A DNA stretch of 64,000 bases. It comes from Curtobacterium sp. TC1 (GTDB lineage: Bacteria; Actinomycetota; Actinomycetes; Actinomycetales; Microbacteriaceae). Under the pieces are notes generated by a model. That model did not search any database. It saw nothing but the letters and a program-made list of their open reading frames with translations, and was not told the origin of the DNA. This document shows positions 8,698 to 16,017 of this stretch, in pieces. The stretch covers positions 1,550,001 through 1,614,000 of the forward strand of contig NZ_CP081964.1 of the NCBI RefSeq assembly GCF_019844075.1, written 5' to 3'. How positions within the stretch are numbered: position 1 is the stretch's first letter; every line of letters starts with the position of its first letter. The translations under genes were made by a program, and so were the position numbers.

Positions 8698-9615
8698 TCA
8701 GGAGATGACGGCGCGCAGGGAACCATCGGCAGCGACGAGGCGCTCACGGGCGTCAGGAGCAGATGCGCCGGTGAGGATGACGGCGATGGCGGTCTTCACC
8801 TCGCCGTCGGCTTCGGACAACGCAGACGAAACGATCGAGTCGGAAGCGCCGGTGACGTCCTGCACGAGCGAGAACGCCCGCGCGACGAGCTTCGCGTTCG
8901 TGGCCCGCACGTCGACCATGCGGTTGCCGTAGGTCTTGTGGCTGCGCACCATCGCGAGCGTGGTGAGCATGTTGAGCACGAGCTTCTGCGCGGTGCCCGC
9001 CTTCAGGCGGGTCGAGCCGGCGATGAACTCGGGGCCGACGACGACGTCGATGGCGATGTCCGCCTCCCGCCCCGCGGCCGAGTCGGGGTTGCACGCGACG
9101 GAGACCGACAGGGCGGAGCGGCGCCGGGCCTCCAGGATGGCTGCGATCACGTAGGGCGTCCTGCCGGACGCGCTGATCCCGACGACCACGTCGTCGGCCG
9201 TCAGGCCGAGCGCGTCGAGGTCGCGGACGGCCGCTGCTTCGTCGTCCTCCGCGCCCTCGACGGCGGTGGTCAGGGCGACGTCGCCGCCGGCGATGAGCCC
9301 CACCACCTGGCTCGGGTCGGTGCCGAAGGTGGGCGGGCACTCGCTGGCGTCGAGGACGCCGAGTCGGCCCGGCGTGCCGGCGCCGACGTAGACGAGTCGG
9401 CCGCCGCGCGCGAACGCTGCGGCGATCGAGTCTGCCGCCAGGGCGATGGCCGGGAGGCACGGCTCCAGTGCCGCAGGCACGCTGCGGTCGCCGGCGTTCA
9501 TGCGCTGGGCAGCTTCCAGCGTGGAGATCGTGTCGATGTCGTCCAGCGAGTGGTCGGTCGCCTCGGTGGTGAGGGCGGCGAGTTCGTCGCGGAGGGCGTC
9601 GTGGGTGTGGGTCAT
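8698..9615 (-). CDS. murQ: N-acetylmuramic acid 6-phosphate etherase MurQ
   Basis: Cytoplasmic lyase that cleaves the lactyl ether of MurNAc-6-phosphate to GlcNAc-6-phosphate and D-lactate, in peptidoglycan recycling. It has 305 residues, the usual size, with a SIS fold: VYVGAGTPGRLGVLDASECP carries the family signature, followed by ISASGRTPYV and GSTRLKAGTAQKLVLNM. It starts 8 bp after murR and is followed 49 bp on by truncated murP, so murR-murQ-murP form one minus-strand operon. The enzyme looks intact although its transporter partner is not. A role in recycling internally produced MurNAc-6-P would still be possible if a kinase exists elsewhere. Confidence 0.93.
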   Translation of the reverse strand: MTHTHDALRDELAALTTEATDHSLDDIDTISTLEAAQRMNAGDRSVPAALEPCLPAIALAADSIAAAFARGGRLVYVGAGTPGRLGVLDASECPPTFGTDPSQVVGLIAGGDVALTTAVEGAEDDEAAAVRDLDALGLTADDVVVGISASGRTPYVIAAILEARRRSALSVSVACNPDSAAGREADIAIDVVVGPEFIAGSTRLKAGTAQKLVLNMLTTLAMVRSHKTYGNRMVDVRATNAKLVARAFSLVQDVTGASDSIVSSALSEADGEVKTAIAVILTGASAPDARERLVAADGSLRAVIS

Positions 9616-9623
9616 GGTGGTGC

Positions 9624-10538
9624 TCAGTTCCGGTGGTGGGTGCGGACGGCGTCACGGCTGCGGGCGAGGAGCGGCTGGGACCGCTCGTCGGTGCGCTGCG
9701 CGACGACGATGAAGAGGGCGTCGACGATGGCGAGTTGGCTCATGCGGCTGCCCATGGCTGCGGGGCGGAGGGCGCTCTCGGCACCGGCGACGCCGAGCAG
9801 GACGTGGTGGGCCGCGGTGGCGAGCGGGGCGTTGGCGTGGCCGGTGATCGCGACGATCGTCGACCGCTGGGCTGCGGCGGCGTGGGCGACCTCGAGCGTC
9901 TCGGTGGTGGAGCCCGAGTGGCTGACGAGCACCAGGACGTCGTGCTCGCCGATGACGCTCGCGAGGGTCAGGGCGTTGTGCGGGTCGTCGGCGATCGAGC
10001 TCACGATGCCGATGCGTTCGAGCTTGAGGTGGAGGTCACGGGCGACGATGCCGCTCGCGCCGACGCCGTACAGGACGACGCGGCGGGCTTCGCTCACGGC
10101 TGCGGCCGCTGCGTCGAGCGCGTGCGGGTCGAGCGCGGCACGGGTATCGGCCATCACGGCGCGGACGTCCTCGGTGACCTTCGCGATCACGGTGACGACG
10201 TCGTCGTCGACGGCGACCCCTGCGTGGATCTCGGTGTGCTCGCGCTCGTGGATGCCGCGTTCGACGGCCCGGGTCATGCTGCGCTGCAGGCCGGCGAAGT
10301 TCGCGAAGCCGAGGTGCTGGGCGAAGCGGGAGACCGTGGCGGGGGAGACGCCCGCGCGGCCGGCGAGTTCGGCGGCGTTCGTGGTGGCTGCGGCTGCCGG
10401 GTCCTCGAGGACGGCGTCGGCGATGGCGCGCATGCTCGACGGCATCGTGGCCGACTGGGTGCGGACGAGGGCGAAGGCGTCGGCGCGCTCGACCCGGTCG
10501 GCTCGCTCTGACCGCTCTGACCGCTCGGTGATCGTCAT
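9624..10538 (-). CDS. murR: RpiR-family transcriptional regulator of the mur operon
   Basis: A DNA-binding sugar-phosphate sensor. An N-terminal HTH with AGVSPATVSRFAQHLGF is followed by a SIS domain (VVLYGVGASGIVARDL, VLVSHSGSTTETLE). The start at ATG 10538 was preferred over a longer open frame because the upstream part is arginine/proline-rich without family similarity and covers the probable promoter. The first 20 residues repeat an SERSER/ADRVER pattern, unusual but of no known meaning. It is the first gene of the operon and probably autoregulates it through GAA/TTC-type palindromes at 10544-10591. MurNAc-6-P is the likely effector from context. Confidence 0.88.
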   Translation of the reverse strand: MTITERSERSERADRVERADAFALVRTQSATMPSSMRAIADAVLEDPAAAATTNAAELAGRAGVSPATVSRFAQHLGFANFAGLQRSMTRAVERGIHEREHTEIHAGVAVDDDVVTVIAKVTEDVRAVMADTRAALDPHALDAAAAAVSEARRVVLYGVGASGIVARDLHLKLERIGIVSSIADDPHNALTLASVIGEHDVLVLVSHSGSTTETLEVAHAAAAQRSTIVAITGHANAPLATAAHHVLLGVAGAESALRPAAMGSRMSQLAIVDALFIVVAQRTDERSQPLLARSRDAVRTHHRN

Positions 10539-10577
10539 TCCGCTATGAAAGCGTCTTTCGTGCGCGAGCGCCAGCGG

Positions 10578-10591
10578 TGAAAGTAAATTCC
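10578..10591. promoter_or_regulatory. Candidate RpiR/MurR operator upstream of murR
   Basis: TGAAAGTAAATTCC has GAA/TTC dyad symmetry and is A/T-rich in a very GC-rich gap. A second dyad, GAAAGCGTCTTTC, lies about 25 bp nearer the murR start. Both lie in the only non-coding stretch before the operon. RpiR regulators commonly bind GAA-N-TTC-type sites; assignment to this regulator is by position only. Confidence 0.45.
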
Positions 10592-10648
10592 GTGTTACGG
10601 GTGGTGAGCGTGCCGGGACTGGCGGCGAGGCGCGGTGCGGTTCCGGTT

Positions 10649-10710
10649 CGCACAACCGGAGTCAGCTCGCGCCGCGGGATCGCGCGGCGCGGATGCGCTT
10701 TGGTTGTGCG
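10649..10710 (+). repeat. About 62-bp palindromic repeat, family A copy 1
   Basis: Begins CGCACAACCGGAGTCA and ends GGTTGTGCG, so outer arms of 9 bp pair exactly, and an inner pair around GCGCCGCG/CGCGGCGC closes the hairpin. The left half is nearly identical to the copy at 12493-12554 and aligns with the reverse complement of 53219-53280. It lies between nrtR (3' side) and murR (5' side). It could fold as a terminator for nrtR or be a dispersed REP-like element. Confidence 0.7.
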
Positions 10711-10771
10711 GACGGCCGGACGGCCGGACGAACCGACGGACGGGTCTGGGGCCGGCGACCGGCCGGCTCCG

Positions 10772-11416
10772 TCATCCCCGCCGGTACCGCGTCGCAGGCT
10801 TCCCCGGCCCGTCCGCCCGCTTCGTGTCCGTCGCGACCAGCTTCGGCAGCATCGCTCGACGGAACGAGTCCGGCAGCAGGCGCTCGCCGAGAACTGCCTC
10901 GTGCAGCTGCCGCAACTCCGACATCGTGAACGGCTCGTCGAGCAGCCCGTGCGGATCCGGAGCATCGCTGTGGACGGACCGGAGCCGAGCGACCGCGAAC
11001 TCGAGGATGTCGTCGTGTCCGTGCACCATCCCGCGCGCCTCGATCACCGGCGCGAGTCGCACCTGGGACTCGTCCACGTCCAGAGCATGAGCCGGCACCA
11101 CGTCGAGGTGCGCCACCGACAGCACCCATCCGCGATCATCGCGCGCCGGGTCGTCGAACACGTGGAGCTGCTGCGGTGCGAGCCCCGTCACGCCCGCCTT
11201 CGTGGAGAGCGACCGCAACACCGCGTCCGCCAGCCGCTCGCCCTCGTGCACGAACGTCCCGGGGAGTCGCCAGTCGCACTCAGTGGCATCGCGCACTTGC
11301 ACGACGGACAGTGGACTGCCCACGGGGACGGTCAGCACGGCGGTGTCCACGGCGACGGACGGTCGCGGGTAGTCCGTCAGTCGTCGGCCGCTCGCGTCGC
11401 GGTACTCGTCGGTCAT
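10772..11416 (-). CDS. nrtR: NrtR-like regulator: degenerate Nudix domain plus winged helix
   Basis: A 214-residue ADP-ribose-sensing type repressor. The N-terminal Nudix-like domain shows LPGTFVHEGERLADAVLR then STKAGV; the canonical REUxEE catalytic segment is degraded (RSLSTKAG), as expected for NrtR proteins that bind rather than hydrolyse ligand. The C-terminal winged helix carries PFTMSELRQLHEAVLGE and ends in KPATRYR. Start ATG 11416 was chosen because an in-frame GTG 18 bp upstream lies inside the operator. It is divergent from an ADP-ribosylglycohydrolase gene with two palindromes between them, which supports ADP-ribose-linked control. Its regulon elsewhere is unknown. Confidence 0.8.
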   Translation of the reverse strand: MTDEYRDASGRRLTDYPRPSVAVDTAVLTVPVGSPLSVVQVRDATECDWRLPGTFVHEGERLADAVLRSLSTKAGVTGLAPQQLHVFDDPARDDRGWVLSVAHLDVVPAHALDVDESQVRLAPVIEARGMVHGHDDILEFAVARLRSVHSDAPDPHGLLDEPFTMSELRQLHEAVLGERLLPDSFRRAMLPKLVATDTKRADGPGKPATRYRRG

Positions 11417-11424
11417 GGTCGTGA

Positions 11425-11446
11425 GTTTACGCACACTTGCGTAAAC
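11425..11446. promoter_or_regulatory. NrtR-type operator 1, perfect 9-bp inverted repeat
   Basis: GTTTACGCA and TGCGTAAAC are perfect inverted arms around CACT. The site begins 9 bp upstream of the nrtR start codon, so bound repressor would block nrtR transcription directly. Confidence 0.75.
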
Positions 11447-11467
11447 GCGGCGGACGGTGCAGTCTCA

Positions 11468-11490
11468 GTTTTACGCAGTTCCGCGCAAAC
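11468..11490. promoter_or_regulatory. NrtR-type operator 2, imperfect copy
   Basis: TTTACGC and GCGCAAA form the same dyad as operator 1 with one mismatch. It starts 43 bp after operator 1, about four helical turns, and lies 17 bp before the glycohydrolase start. The pair could let repressor dimers bind cooperatively on one DNA face and control both divergent genes. Confidence 0.65.
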
Positions 11491-11507
11491 CCGATCCGGA
11501 GGTCCAC

Positions 11508-12449
11508 ATGACCACCCCGCAGATCCACGACCGAGCAGTCGGTGCCGTCCTCGGTTCCGCCGCCGGCGATGCCCTCGGCGCCGGGTACGAGTTCCGACCA
11601 GCAGTGCCCGAGCCGACCCCGATCACGATGACCGGCGGCGGCTCCTTCGGCTGGGCGCCGGGGGAGTGGACCGACGACACGAGCATGGCCGTTCCGATCC
11701 TCCGCACGGTCGCCCGCGGCGGCGACCCAGCGTCGGAGCCAGCTCTCGACGGCCTGGTGGCCGCCTGGGCAGCGTGGTCGGTCAACGCGCCCGACGTCGG
11801 CATCCAGACGCGCAACGTGTTGACCGGTCTGGAGGCGCGGATCGCCTCCGTCGCGCGGGCTGCGGCCCGACAGGAGCACGAGTTCAAGGGCCGCTCCGCC
11901 GGTAACGGGTCGCTCATGCGGACCGCACCGCTGGTGCTCGCCTACCTCCGCGGTGACGCCGGCGAAGAGGAGCGGCTCGCCTCGGCGGCTCGCGCGATCA
12001 GCGACCTGACGCACTACGAGTCCGACGCGGGGGACGCGTGCGTGCTCTGGTGCGTGGCGATCCGGCACGCGGTGCTGAACGGCGAACTCGACGTCCTGCG
12101 TGGGATCGACCTGCTTGACCTCGACCGGCGCCGACTGTGGGTGGACCGCATAGTCACGGCCGAGCACTCGGACCCCGTCGACTTCACGGAGTCGAACGGG
12201 TGGGTGGTGTCCGCGCTGCAGGCCGCCTACGCCGCGGTCAAGCTGAGCTCCTCGCTCGAGGACGCCCTGGTCCGTGCAGTGCGCACCGGCAACGACACCG
12301 ACACCGTCGCCGCGATCGCCGGTGGCCTTGCCGGTGCGCTGTACGGGGCGTCGTCGTTGCCGGCCCAGTGGCGCGAACTGCTGCACGGCTGGCCGAACCT
12401 GCGCGCGGACGACCTCGTCGCGCTCAGTGAGCAGGCGCTCGCCATCTGA
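11508..12449 (+). CDS. ADP-ribosylglycohydrolase family protein
   Basis: A predicted hydrolase of 313 residues that removes ADP-ribose from proteins or small molecules. Metal-binding and substrate motifs of the DraG/ARH family are present: GSAAGDALGAGYEF near the N-terminus, WTDDTSMA, GNGSLMRTAPL, and the C-terminal TGNDTDTVAAIAGGLAGA, whose Asp pair coordinates magnesium. ATG 11508 follows a strong GGAGGT ribosome site. It lies divergent to an NrtR-like repressor with shared operators, so expression probably follows cellular ADP-ribose or NAD status. The target could be arginine-ADP-ribosylated protein, ADP-ribosyl-nucleic acid or O-acetyl-ADP-ribose; sequence alone does not decide. Confidence 0.9.
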   Translation: MTTPQIHDRAVGAVLGSAAGDALGAGYEFRPAVPEPTPITMTGGGSFGWAPGEWTDDTSMAVPILRTVARGGDPASEPALDGLVAAWAAWSVNAPDVGIQTRNVLTGLEARIASVARAAARQEHEFKGRSAGNGSLMRTAPLVLAYLRGDAGEEERLASAARAISDLTHYESDAGDACVLWCVAIRHAVLNGELDVLRGIDLLDLDRRRLWVDRIVTAEHSDPVDFTESNGWVVSALQAAYAAVKLSSSLEDALVRAVRTGNDTDTVAAIAGGLAGALYGASSLPAQWRELLHGWPNLRADDLVALSEQALAI

Positions 12450-12492
12450 CCGACCCGGCGTCGGAGGCTGCCGTGGGGGGAGCCTCCGCCGC

Positions 12493-12554
12493 CGCACAAC
12501 CGGAGTCACCTTGAACCGCGGAATCGCGCGGCGCGAGGTGATTCCGGTTGTTCG
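12493..12554 (+). repeat. About 62-bp palindromic repeat, family A copy 2
   Basis: The left half CGCACAACCGGAGTCACC pairs with the right half ending GGTGATTCCGGTTGTTCG with few mismatches; the centre is GAACCGCGGAATCGCG. It sits between two convergent genes, a position suited to a bidirectional terminator. The exact sharing of about 15 bases with copy 1 at 10649 points to a dispersed element. Confidence 0.75.
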
Positions 12555-12630
12555 CCGGGCGGCGGACGGAACCAGACCGACGGCGCGGGCGGCGGGGCGG
12601 AAGCGGGCTGGGCCTCCCGGTCGACCGCCG

Positions 12631-13110
12631 TCAGGCGATGCCGCGTCGCGGACGGAAGACGCCCGCACGGACCAGCCACACGTAGAGCAGGCAGCCGATG
12701 CAGACGTCGAAGACGGCGTTGAGGAACGCGGCGACCAGAGCGACGGCGGCGCCGATGGGGGCCGCGTAGGGCACGCCGAGCAGGGCGAGGAGCAGCGCGA
12801 CCGCGGTGACGAACAGGCCGACCTGCTGGGCGAAGGTCGGGGGTTCCGGAGCCTCGAGTTCGGCGGGCGGGGCGAGGCGTGGGCGGACGAAGCGACGGAA
12901 GAGCGCGCCGTAGGGGTGGCGGCGGATGCCGGCGATGCCCCCGACTGCGAAGAGCGCCACGATGACGGCGAGCAGGACGATGCCGACGACCCACGTGGCG
13001 GGGATCAGCGTGAGGACGATCGTCGCGGCGAGGAGCACCGTCGTGACGGCGGCGCCGAAGCGTGGGGAGCGCGGGTCGATGCCGCGGGCGGTGTCGGGGG
13101 TGCTGGTCAT
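12631..13110 (-). CDS. DUF4395 family membrane protein
   Basis: A 159-residue membrane protein with four hydrophobic segments, two following the PRFGAAVTT start region and two in the C-terminal half. It carries the conserved CIGC pair (Cys137, Cys140), which is diagnostic of DUF4395. Its ATG overlaps the stop of the upstream thioredoxin-like gene by 4 bp. DUF4395 genes are commonly paired with thioredoxins in Actinobacteria, so the protein may pass reducing equivalents across the membrane or take part in sulfur chemistry; that role is inference. The start was set by the overlap and by loss of similarity upstream. Confidence 0.85.
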   Translation of the reverse strand: MTSTPDTARGIDPRSPRFGAAVTTVLLAATIVLTLIPATWVVGIVLLAVIVALFAVGGIAGIRRHPYGALFRRFVRPRLAPPAELEAPEPPTFAQQVGLFVTAVALLLALLGVPYAAPIGAAVALVAAFLNAVFDVCIGCLLYVWLVRAGVFRPRRGIA

Positions 13111-13550
13111 CGGGACTCCTGTGGGCCGGTGAGGACGGTGTCGAGGGCTGCGGCGAGTTCCGGTGGGCGGGGTGGCCCTCCGAAGCGGGTGCGGACGGCG
13201 TGGGAACCGTCGACGAGCAGGACCGTGGGTGTCTGCAGGACGTTGAAGCGGGTGGCGAGGTGCGGGTGCTCGGTCAGGTCGATCTCGAGCCGAGTCACGC
13301 CGGCGTACTGCGCTGCGAGGCTGTCGAGCTGGCGGGCCGTCGCGGGGCAGCGCGCGCAGGTCGGCGTGGAGAACTGGACGAGGGTGGCGCGGGTGCCGAA
13401 GGCGGTCGACGGCGCGATGTCGGCGACGCTGCTGTCGGTACTGGCTTCCGTGTTCCGCGCGCGGCCAGTGCTTGCGCGCAGGAGCAGGCCGATCACGGTG
13501 GCGAGTGCGAGGACTCCCACCAGGACGGCGACGGCCACGATGACGGTCAT
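13107..13550 (-). CDS. Membrane-anchored thioredoxin-like protein (CARC active site)
   Basis: 147 residues: an N-terminal transmembrane anchor (about 1-24), a short linker, then a thioredoxin fold with TLVQFSTPTCARCPATARQL. The redox pair Cys65-x-x-Cys68 has Ala-Arg in place of the classical Gly-Pro, and the cis-proline loop is present as LQTPTVLL. It is therefore probably an extracytoplasmic thiol-disulfide reductase. ATG 13550 was chosen over an upstream start because it opens directly into the anchor. Its stop overlaps the start of the DUF4395 gene, indicating a two-gene operon. Confidence 0.87.
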   Translation of the reverse strand: MTVIVAVAVLVGVLALATVIGLLLRASTGRARNTEASTDSSVADIAPSTAFGTRATLVQFSTPTCARCPATARQLDSLAAQYAGVTRLEIDLTEHPHLATRFNVLQTPTVLLVDGSHAVRTRFGGPPRPPELAAALDTVLTGPQESR

Positions 13551-13674
13551 GCCGTGACGGTACGTCGTTCCGGTGCGACGCAGGCGAACGTGACCCAACG
13601 TGACGGTCTCGGAGGAGCGCGGCGGGGTCGGCGGGGCTCGCGTTCAGAGCTCCGCTCGCCGGTCTCCGTCCCCG

Positions 13675-13693
13675 TGAACAGGCATACTGTTCA
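13675..13693. promoter_or_regulatory. Inverted repeat TGAACAG-N5-CTGTTCA
   Basis: A perfect 7-bp dyad in the 226-bp gap between the thioredoxin start and the TMEM175-like gene. GCATACT within it resembles a -10 element. It could be an operator, but nothing identifies the regulator. The rest of the gap (13551-13776) shows only GC-rich sequence with no gene. Confidence 0.35.
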
Positions 13694-13776
13694 AGGGCCC
13701 GGCCCGGCCCCCGGCGCCGCTCGACGAACGTCCGTACGCCCCTGACGACGACGGCCACGCGCCGCCCGTACCGTGC

Positions 13777-14376
13777 TCAGACGCGGCGGAGCAGCCGGGC
13801 AACCGTGCCTTGCAGCACGAGGAGCAAGGCCCAGAGCAGACCGATGTTCGGGAACACCACCGACAGGATCAGGGCGAGCGACAGCAGGCCGGCAGCGATG
13901 AGCCCTCGCGCCGAGTCGCCCAGCGGTGTGGCGAGCAACTCTGGGTTCCGTCGGAGCACGAGTTCGATGCCGGTGAGGGCCAAGCTCGTCACGACCATGC
14001 TGCCGAGGTAGAGGGCGTGCGCCACGCGGTCGTCGTTCTCGCCGCTGTTGAGCAGGTTCGCGGCGAAGGGCAGGAACACGATGCTGATGAGCCACACGAA
14101 GTTCAGCTGCATGACCCGGGCGTTGTAGGAGCGGACGTGCTCGAACACCTGGTGGTGGAGGATCCAGAACCTCGAGATCAACCAGAACGTGATGAGGAAC
14201 TCGAGCAGGGCGGGCCAGTGCGCTCTGAGCAGGTCGCCTGCGCCCTTGCCGTCGCGCAGGTCACTGGCGATGTCGACCAGCGGCAGGATCAGGAGCGTGA
14301 TCGCGATGGCGACGGTGGCGTCCGAGAAGTTGACGAGTCGGTCGAGGCCGCGGTCCGTTCGAGCGTGCTCGGTCAT
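13777..14376 (-). CDS. TMEM175/DUF1211 family membrane protein (predicted potassium channel)
   Basis: A 199-residue integral membrane protein with six predicted segments, the single-repeat bacterial form of the TMEM175 family. The first helix carries RLVNFSDATVAIAITLLILP, which contains the family FSD motif that lines the pore of characterised members, and ISRFWILHHQVFEHV matches the second conserved block. Characterised bacterial homologues conduct potassium with low selectivity. Start ATG 14376 lies just before TEHARTDRGLDRLVNFSD; a longer frame adds nine unconvincing residues. It is divergent from the small DUF1653 gene with a 47-bp gap that must hold both promoters. Confidence 0.85.
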   Translation of the reverse strand: MTEHARTDRGLDRLVNFSDATVAIAITLLILPLVDIASDLRDGKGAGDLLRAHWPALLEFLITFWLISRFWILHHQVFEHVRSYNARVMQLNFVWLISIVFLPFAANLLNSGENDDRVAHALYLGSMVVTSLALTGIELVLRRNPELLATPLGDSARGLIAAGLLSLALILSVVFPNIGLLWALLLVLQGTVARLLRRV

Positions 14377-14423
14377 GGCCCGAGTGTAGGAGCGCTCTGC
14401 CACCCGGCCCTAGCATCGCGGGT

Positions 14424-14678
14424 GTGAGCGACGACGTGACTCCTGGCCGGTACCGCCACTTCAAGGGCAACGACTACGAGGTGCAGCTCGTTGCCCGTGA
14501 CGTCGAGACCGAGGAACCGGTCGTCGTCTACCAGGCGCTGTACGGCGAGCGGGGGCACTGGGTTCGCACGCTCGCTGACTTCACGGCGCACGTGACCCGC
14601 GACGGGTACGACGGGCCGCGGTTCGTGCCGGTACCGAGCGCGGACGAGCCGGATTTGTCATTTCAGTCACCACATTGA
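14424..14678 (+). CDS. DUF1653 domain protein
   Basis: A small 84-residue cytoplasmic protein starting at GTG. It shows the compact DUF1653 pattern GRYRHFKGNDYEVQLVARDV followed by EEPVVVYQALYG and a tryptophan-containing end. The function of this widespread domain is unknown. The six C-terminal residues overlap the probable promoter of the next gene. No partner gene is evident; it is probably monocistronic. Confidence 0.85.
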   Translation: MSDDVTPGRYRHFKGNDYEVQLVARDVETEEPVVVYQALYGERGHWVRTLADFTAHVTRDGYDGPRFVPVPSADEPDLSFQSPH

Positions 14679-14684
14679 TATACC
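14655..14684 (+). promoter_or_regulatory. Promoter for the secreted-protein operon
   Basis: TTGTCA at 14655-14660 and TATACC at 14679-14684 are spaced by 18 bp and resemble sigma-70-type -35 and -10 boxes. They stand out as A/T-rich in a GC-rich region, and the spacing to the GTG start at 14732 leaves a normal leader with a GAGAGGGGGG ribosome site. Confidence 0.55.
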
Positions 14685-14731
14685 TTGCAGCGGCAACCAG
14701 GGCGGTTGTCTGACTGAGAGGGGGGTGTGCA

Positions 14732-15229
14732 GTGCAGCACACCATGAAGCAAATGCTGGTCGTCGCCGCGGTCGCCGCGGTGGTCTCACCGTTGCTGGCA
14801 GCTGGCCCGGCGGTCGCGGCCGAACCTGACCCATCGTCGGCCGTTCCCGACAACGTGGTGGTCGACCCGACCTTCGACCCCGCGAACGCGACCCGGGTCG
14901 ACGAGGACGGGAACTCGATCAGCCGGAAGAATCCCTGCCATGACCGCGCGTTCACGGCGATCCCGAAGATGCTCACGTCCGTGTCGGGGTGCAGCATCAT
15001 CGGGTCGAGCACGAAGACGAAGGTCACGTACAGCTGGTACCGCGACCAAGGCCGGGTCGGGGTCTGCGTGTGGAGCAAGGGCTTCAACGCTCGTGCGCAG
15101 ACGACGTGGACCGCGTCGGGATGCGGGACCGGTCGCCGTGGCGTGGTCATCAACTGGGGCAACGTTGCGGCATCGAAGCAGATCCGGGGAATGACTGCTT
15201 CGGGCGTCGCGGGCGTGCAGTGGGGCTGA
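14732..15229 (+). CDS. Secreted protein of unknown function with conserved-looking cysteines
   Basis: 165 residues from a GTG start positioned 6 bp after a purine-rich ribosome site. An N-terminal signal peptide (KQMLVVAAVAAVVSPLLA) ends with AxA cleavage near PAVAA-EP. The mature part has five cysteines, two flanking SVSGCSI and VGVCVW, and a tryptophan/glycine-rich end, suggesting a small disulfide-bonded extracellular domain. I do not recognise a family. The stop is overlapped by the start of the downstream lipoprotein gene, so three exported or membrane proteins are translated together. Confidence 0.75.
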   Translation: MQHTMKQMLVVAAVAAVVSPLLAAGPAVAAEPDPSSAVPDNVVVDPTFDPANATRVDEDGNSISRKNPCHDRAFTAIPKMLTSVSGCSIIGSSTKTKVTYSWYRDQGRVGVCVWSKGFNARAQTTWTASGCGTGRRGVVINWGNVAASKQIRGMTASGVAGVQWG

Positions 15230-16017
15230 TCGCGACACGTCGGCGCAGGCGCTCGCTCATATGGGTGGGCGCTTGCGCCGTCGCGGTCGCCGCGACCGGG
15301 TGCGGCGCTCCCGACCCGACGACGACCCGAACGCCCCGGACCACCACAACCGTTCGCCCGGCGACGGAAAGCGCCCGGATCATCGAGACCGTTTCGCAGC
15401 AGCGTCTTGCCGATGTGCTCATTGCGGGGCTCCCCTGTGAGGACCGGGACGACTACCAGGACGACTTGACGTTCTGGGACTCGATGCGTGGCTACGACTG
15501 CGTGGACGCGGCCGACACGGTCTCCGTTCGTGTGTACGGCAGTAGCCGGTCCGTCGACCAAATCCTCCCGTCCTGGGCTGACGCTCTCGTGGACGGACGC
15601 GGAGCCCGGCGCGGCGTGAACTGGTTCGTCGTCGGACCGCGCGATCTGATCTCCCAGGTCGACCCGCCTCGCGAGGATCCCGAGGTGCGGTCGTCGTCGA
15701 CATCCGCCCCTGCCCCGACGGCGCAGCAGGAGTTCCTGACCAACTGCTCCCAGTACACGTTCGACGAGGCCGTCCGCGCGATCCGCGGTGAGCGGGTAAC
15801 GGAGACGGACGGTGCGTACTACGACCGGGCGTTCTCTGGCGTCGGCGAAGCCGTGCGAGCGTCGTTGGACCAGCGTGATCTCGCGCTCCTCCGTGCGGAG
15901 GACGACGAGGCGCGATGGCCATCGATGCTGTCCGAGCGCGGCCCCGCGTGGAAACAGGTGTGTCTGACAGCCATGTCACGGCACGACGACCTGCTCCGGT
16001 CTGGAGCGCGGGACTGA
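15220..16017 (+). CDS. Lipoprotein of unknown function
   Basis: 265 residues from GTG 15220, which overlaps the preceding gene by 10 bp. An arginine-rich n-region is followed by a hydrophobic stretch and lipobox AATGC, with the lipidated cysteine near residue 27 and a Thr/Pro-rich linker (TTTRTPRTTTTVRP). The rest is a soluble domain with three further cysteines (LPCED, YDCVDA, LTNCSQ). No family is recognised. It shares an operon with a secreted protein upstream and a membrane protein downstream (TGATG overlap), suggesting a cell-surface complex. Confidence 0.72.
   Translation: MGLIATRRRRRSLIWVGACAVAVAATGCGAPDPTTTRTPRTTTTVRPATESARIIETVSQQRLADVLIAGLPCEDRDDYQDDLTFWDSMRGYDCVDAADTVSVRVYGSSRSVDQILPSWADALVDGRGARRGVNWFVVGPRDLISQVDPPREDPEVRSSSTSAPAPTAQQEFLTNCSQYTFDEAVRAIRGERVTETDGAYYDRAFSGVGEAVRASLDQRDLALLRAEDDEARWPSMLSERGPAWKQVCLTAMSRHDDLLRSGARD

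Noticed and set aside
7960..10548. Very long plus-strand open frame (about 860 codons) opposite murP, murQ and murR
   Set aside because: Composition is low-complexity Arg/Ala/Pro typical of antisense frames in high-GC DNA; the minus-strand genes have full family motifs.
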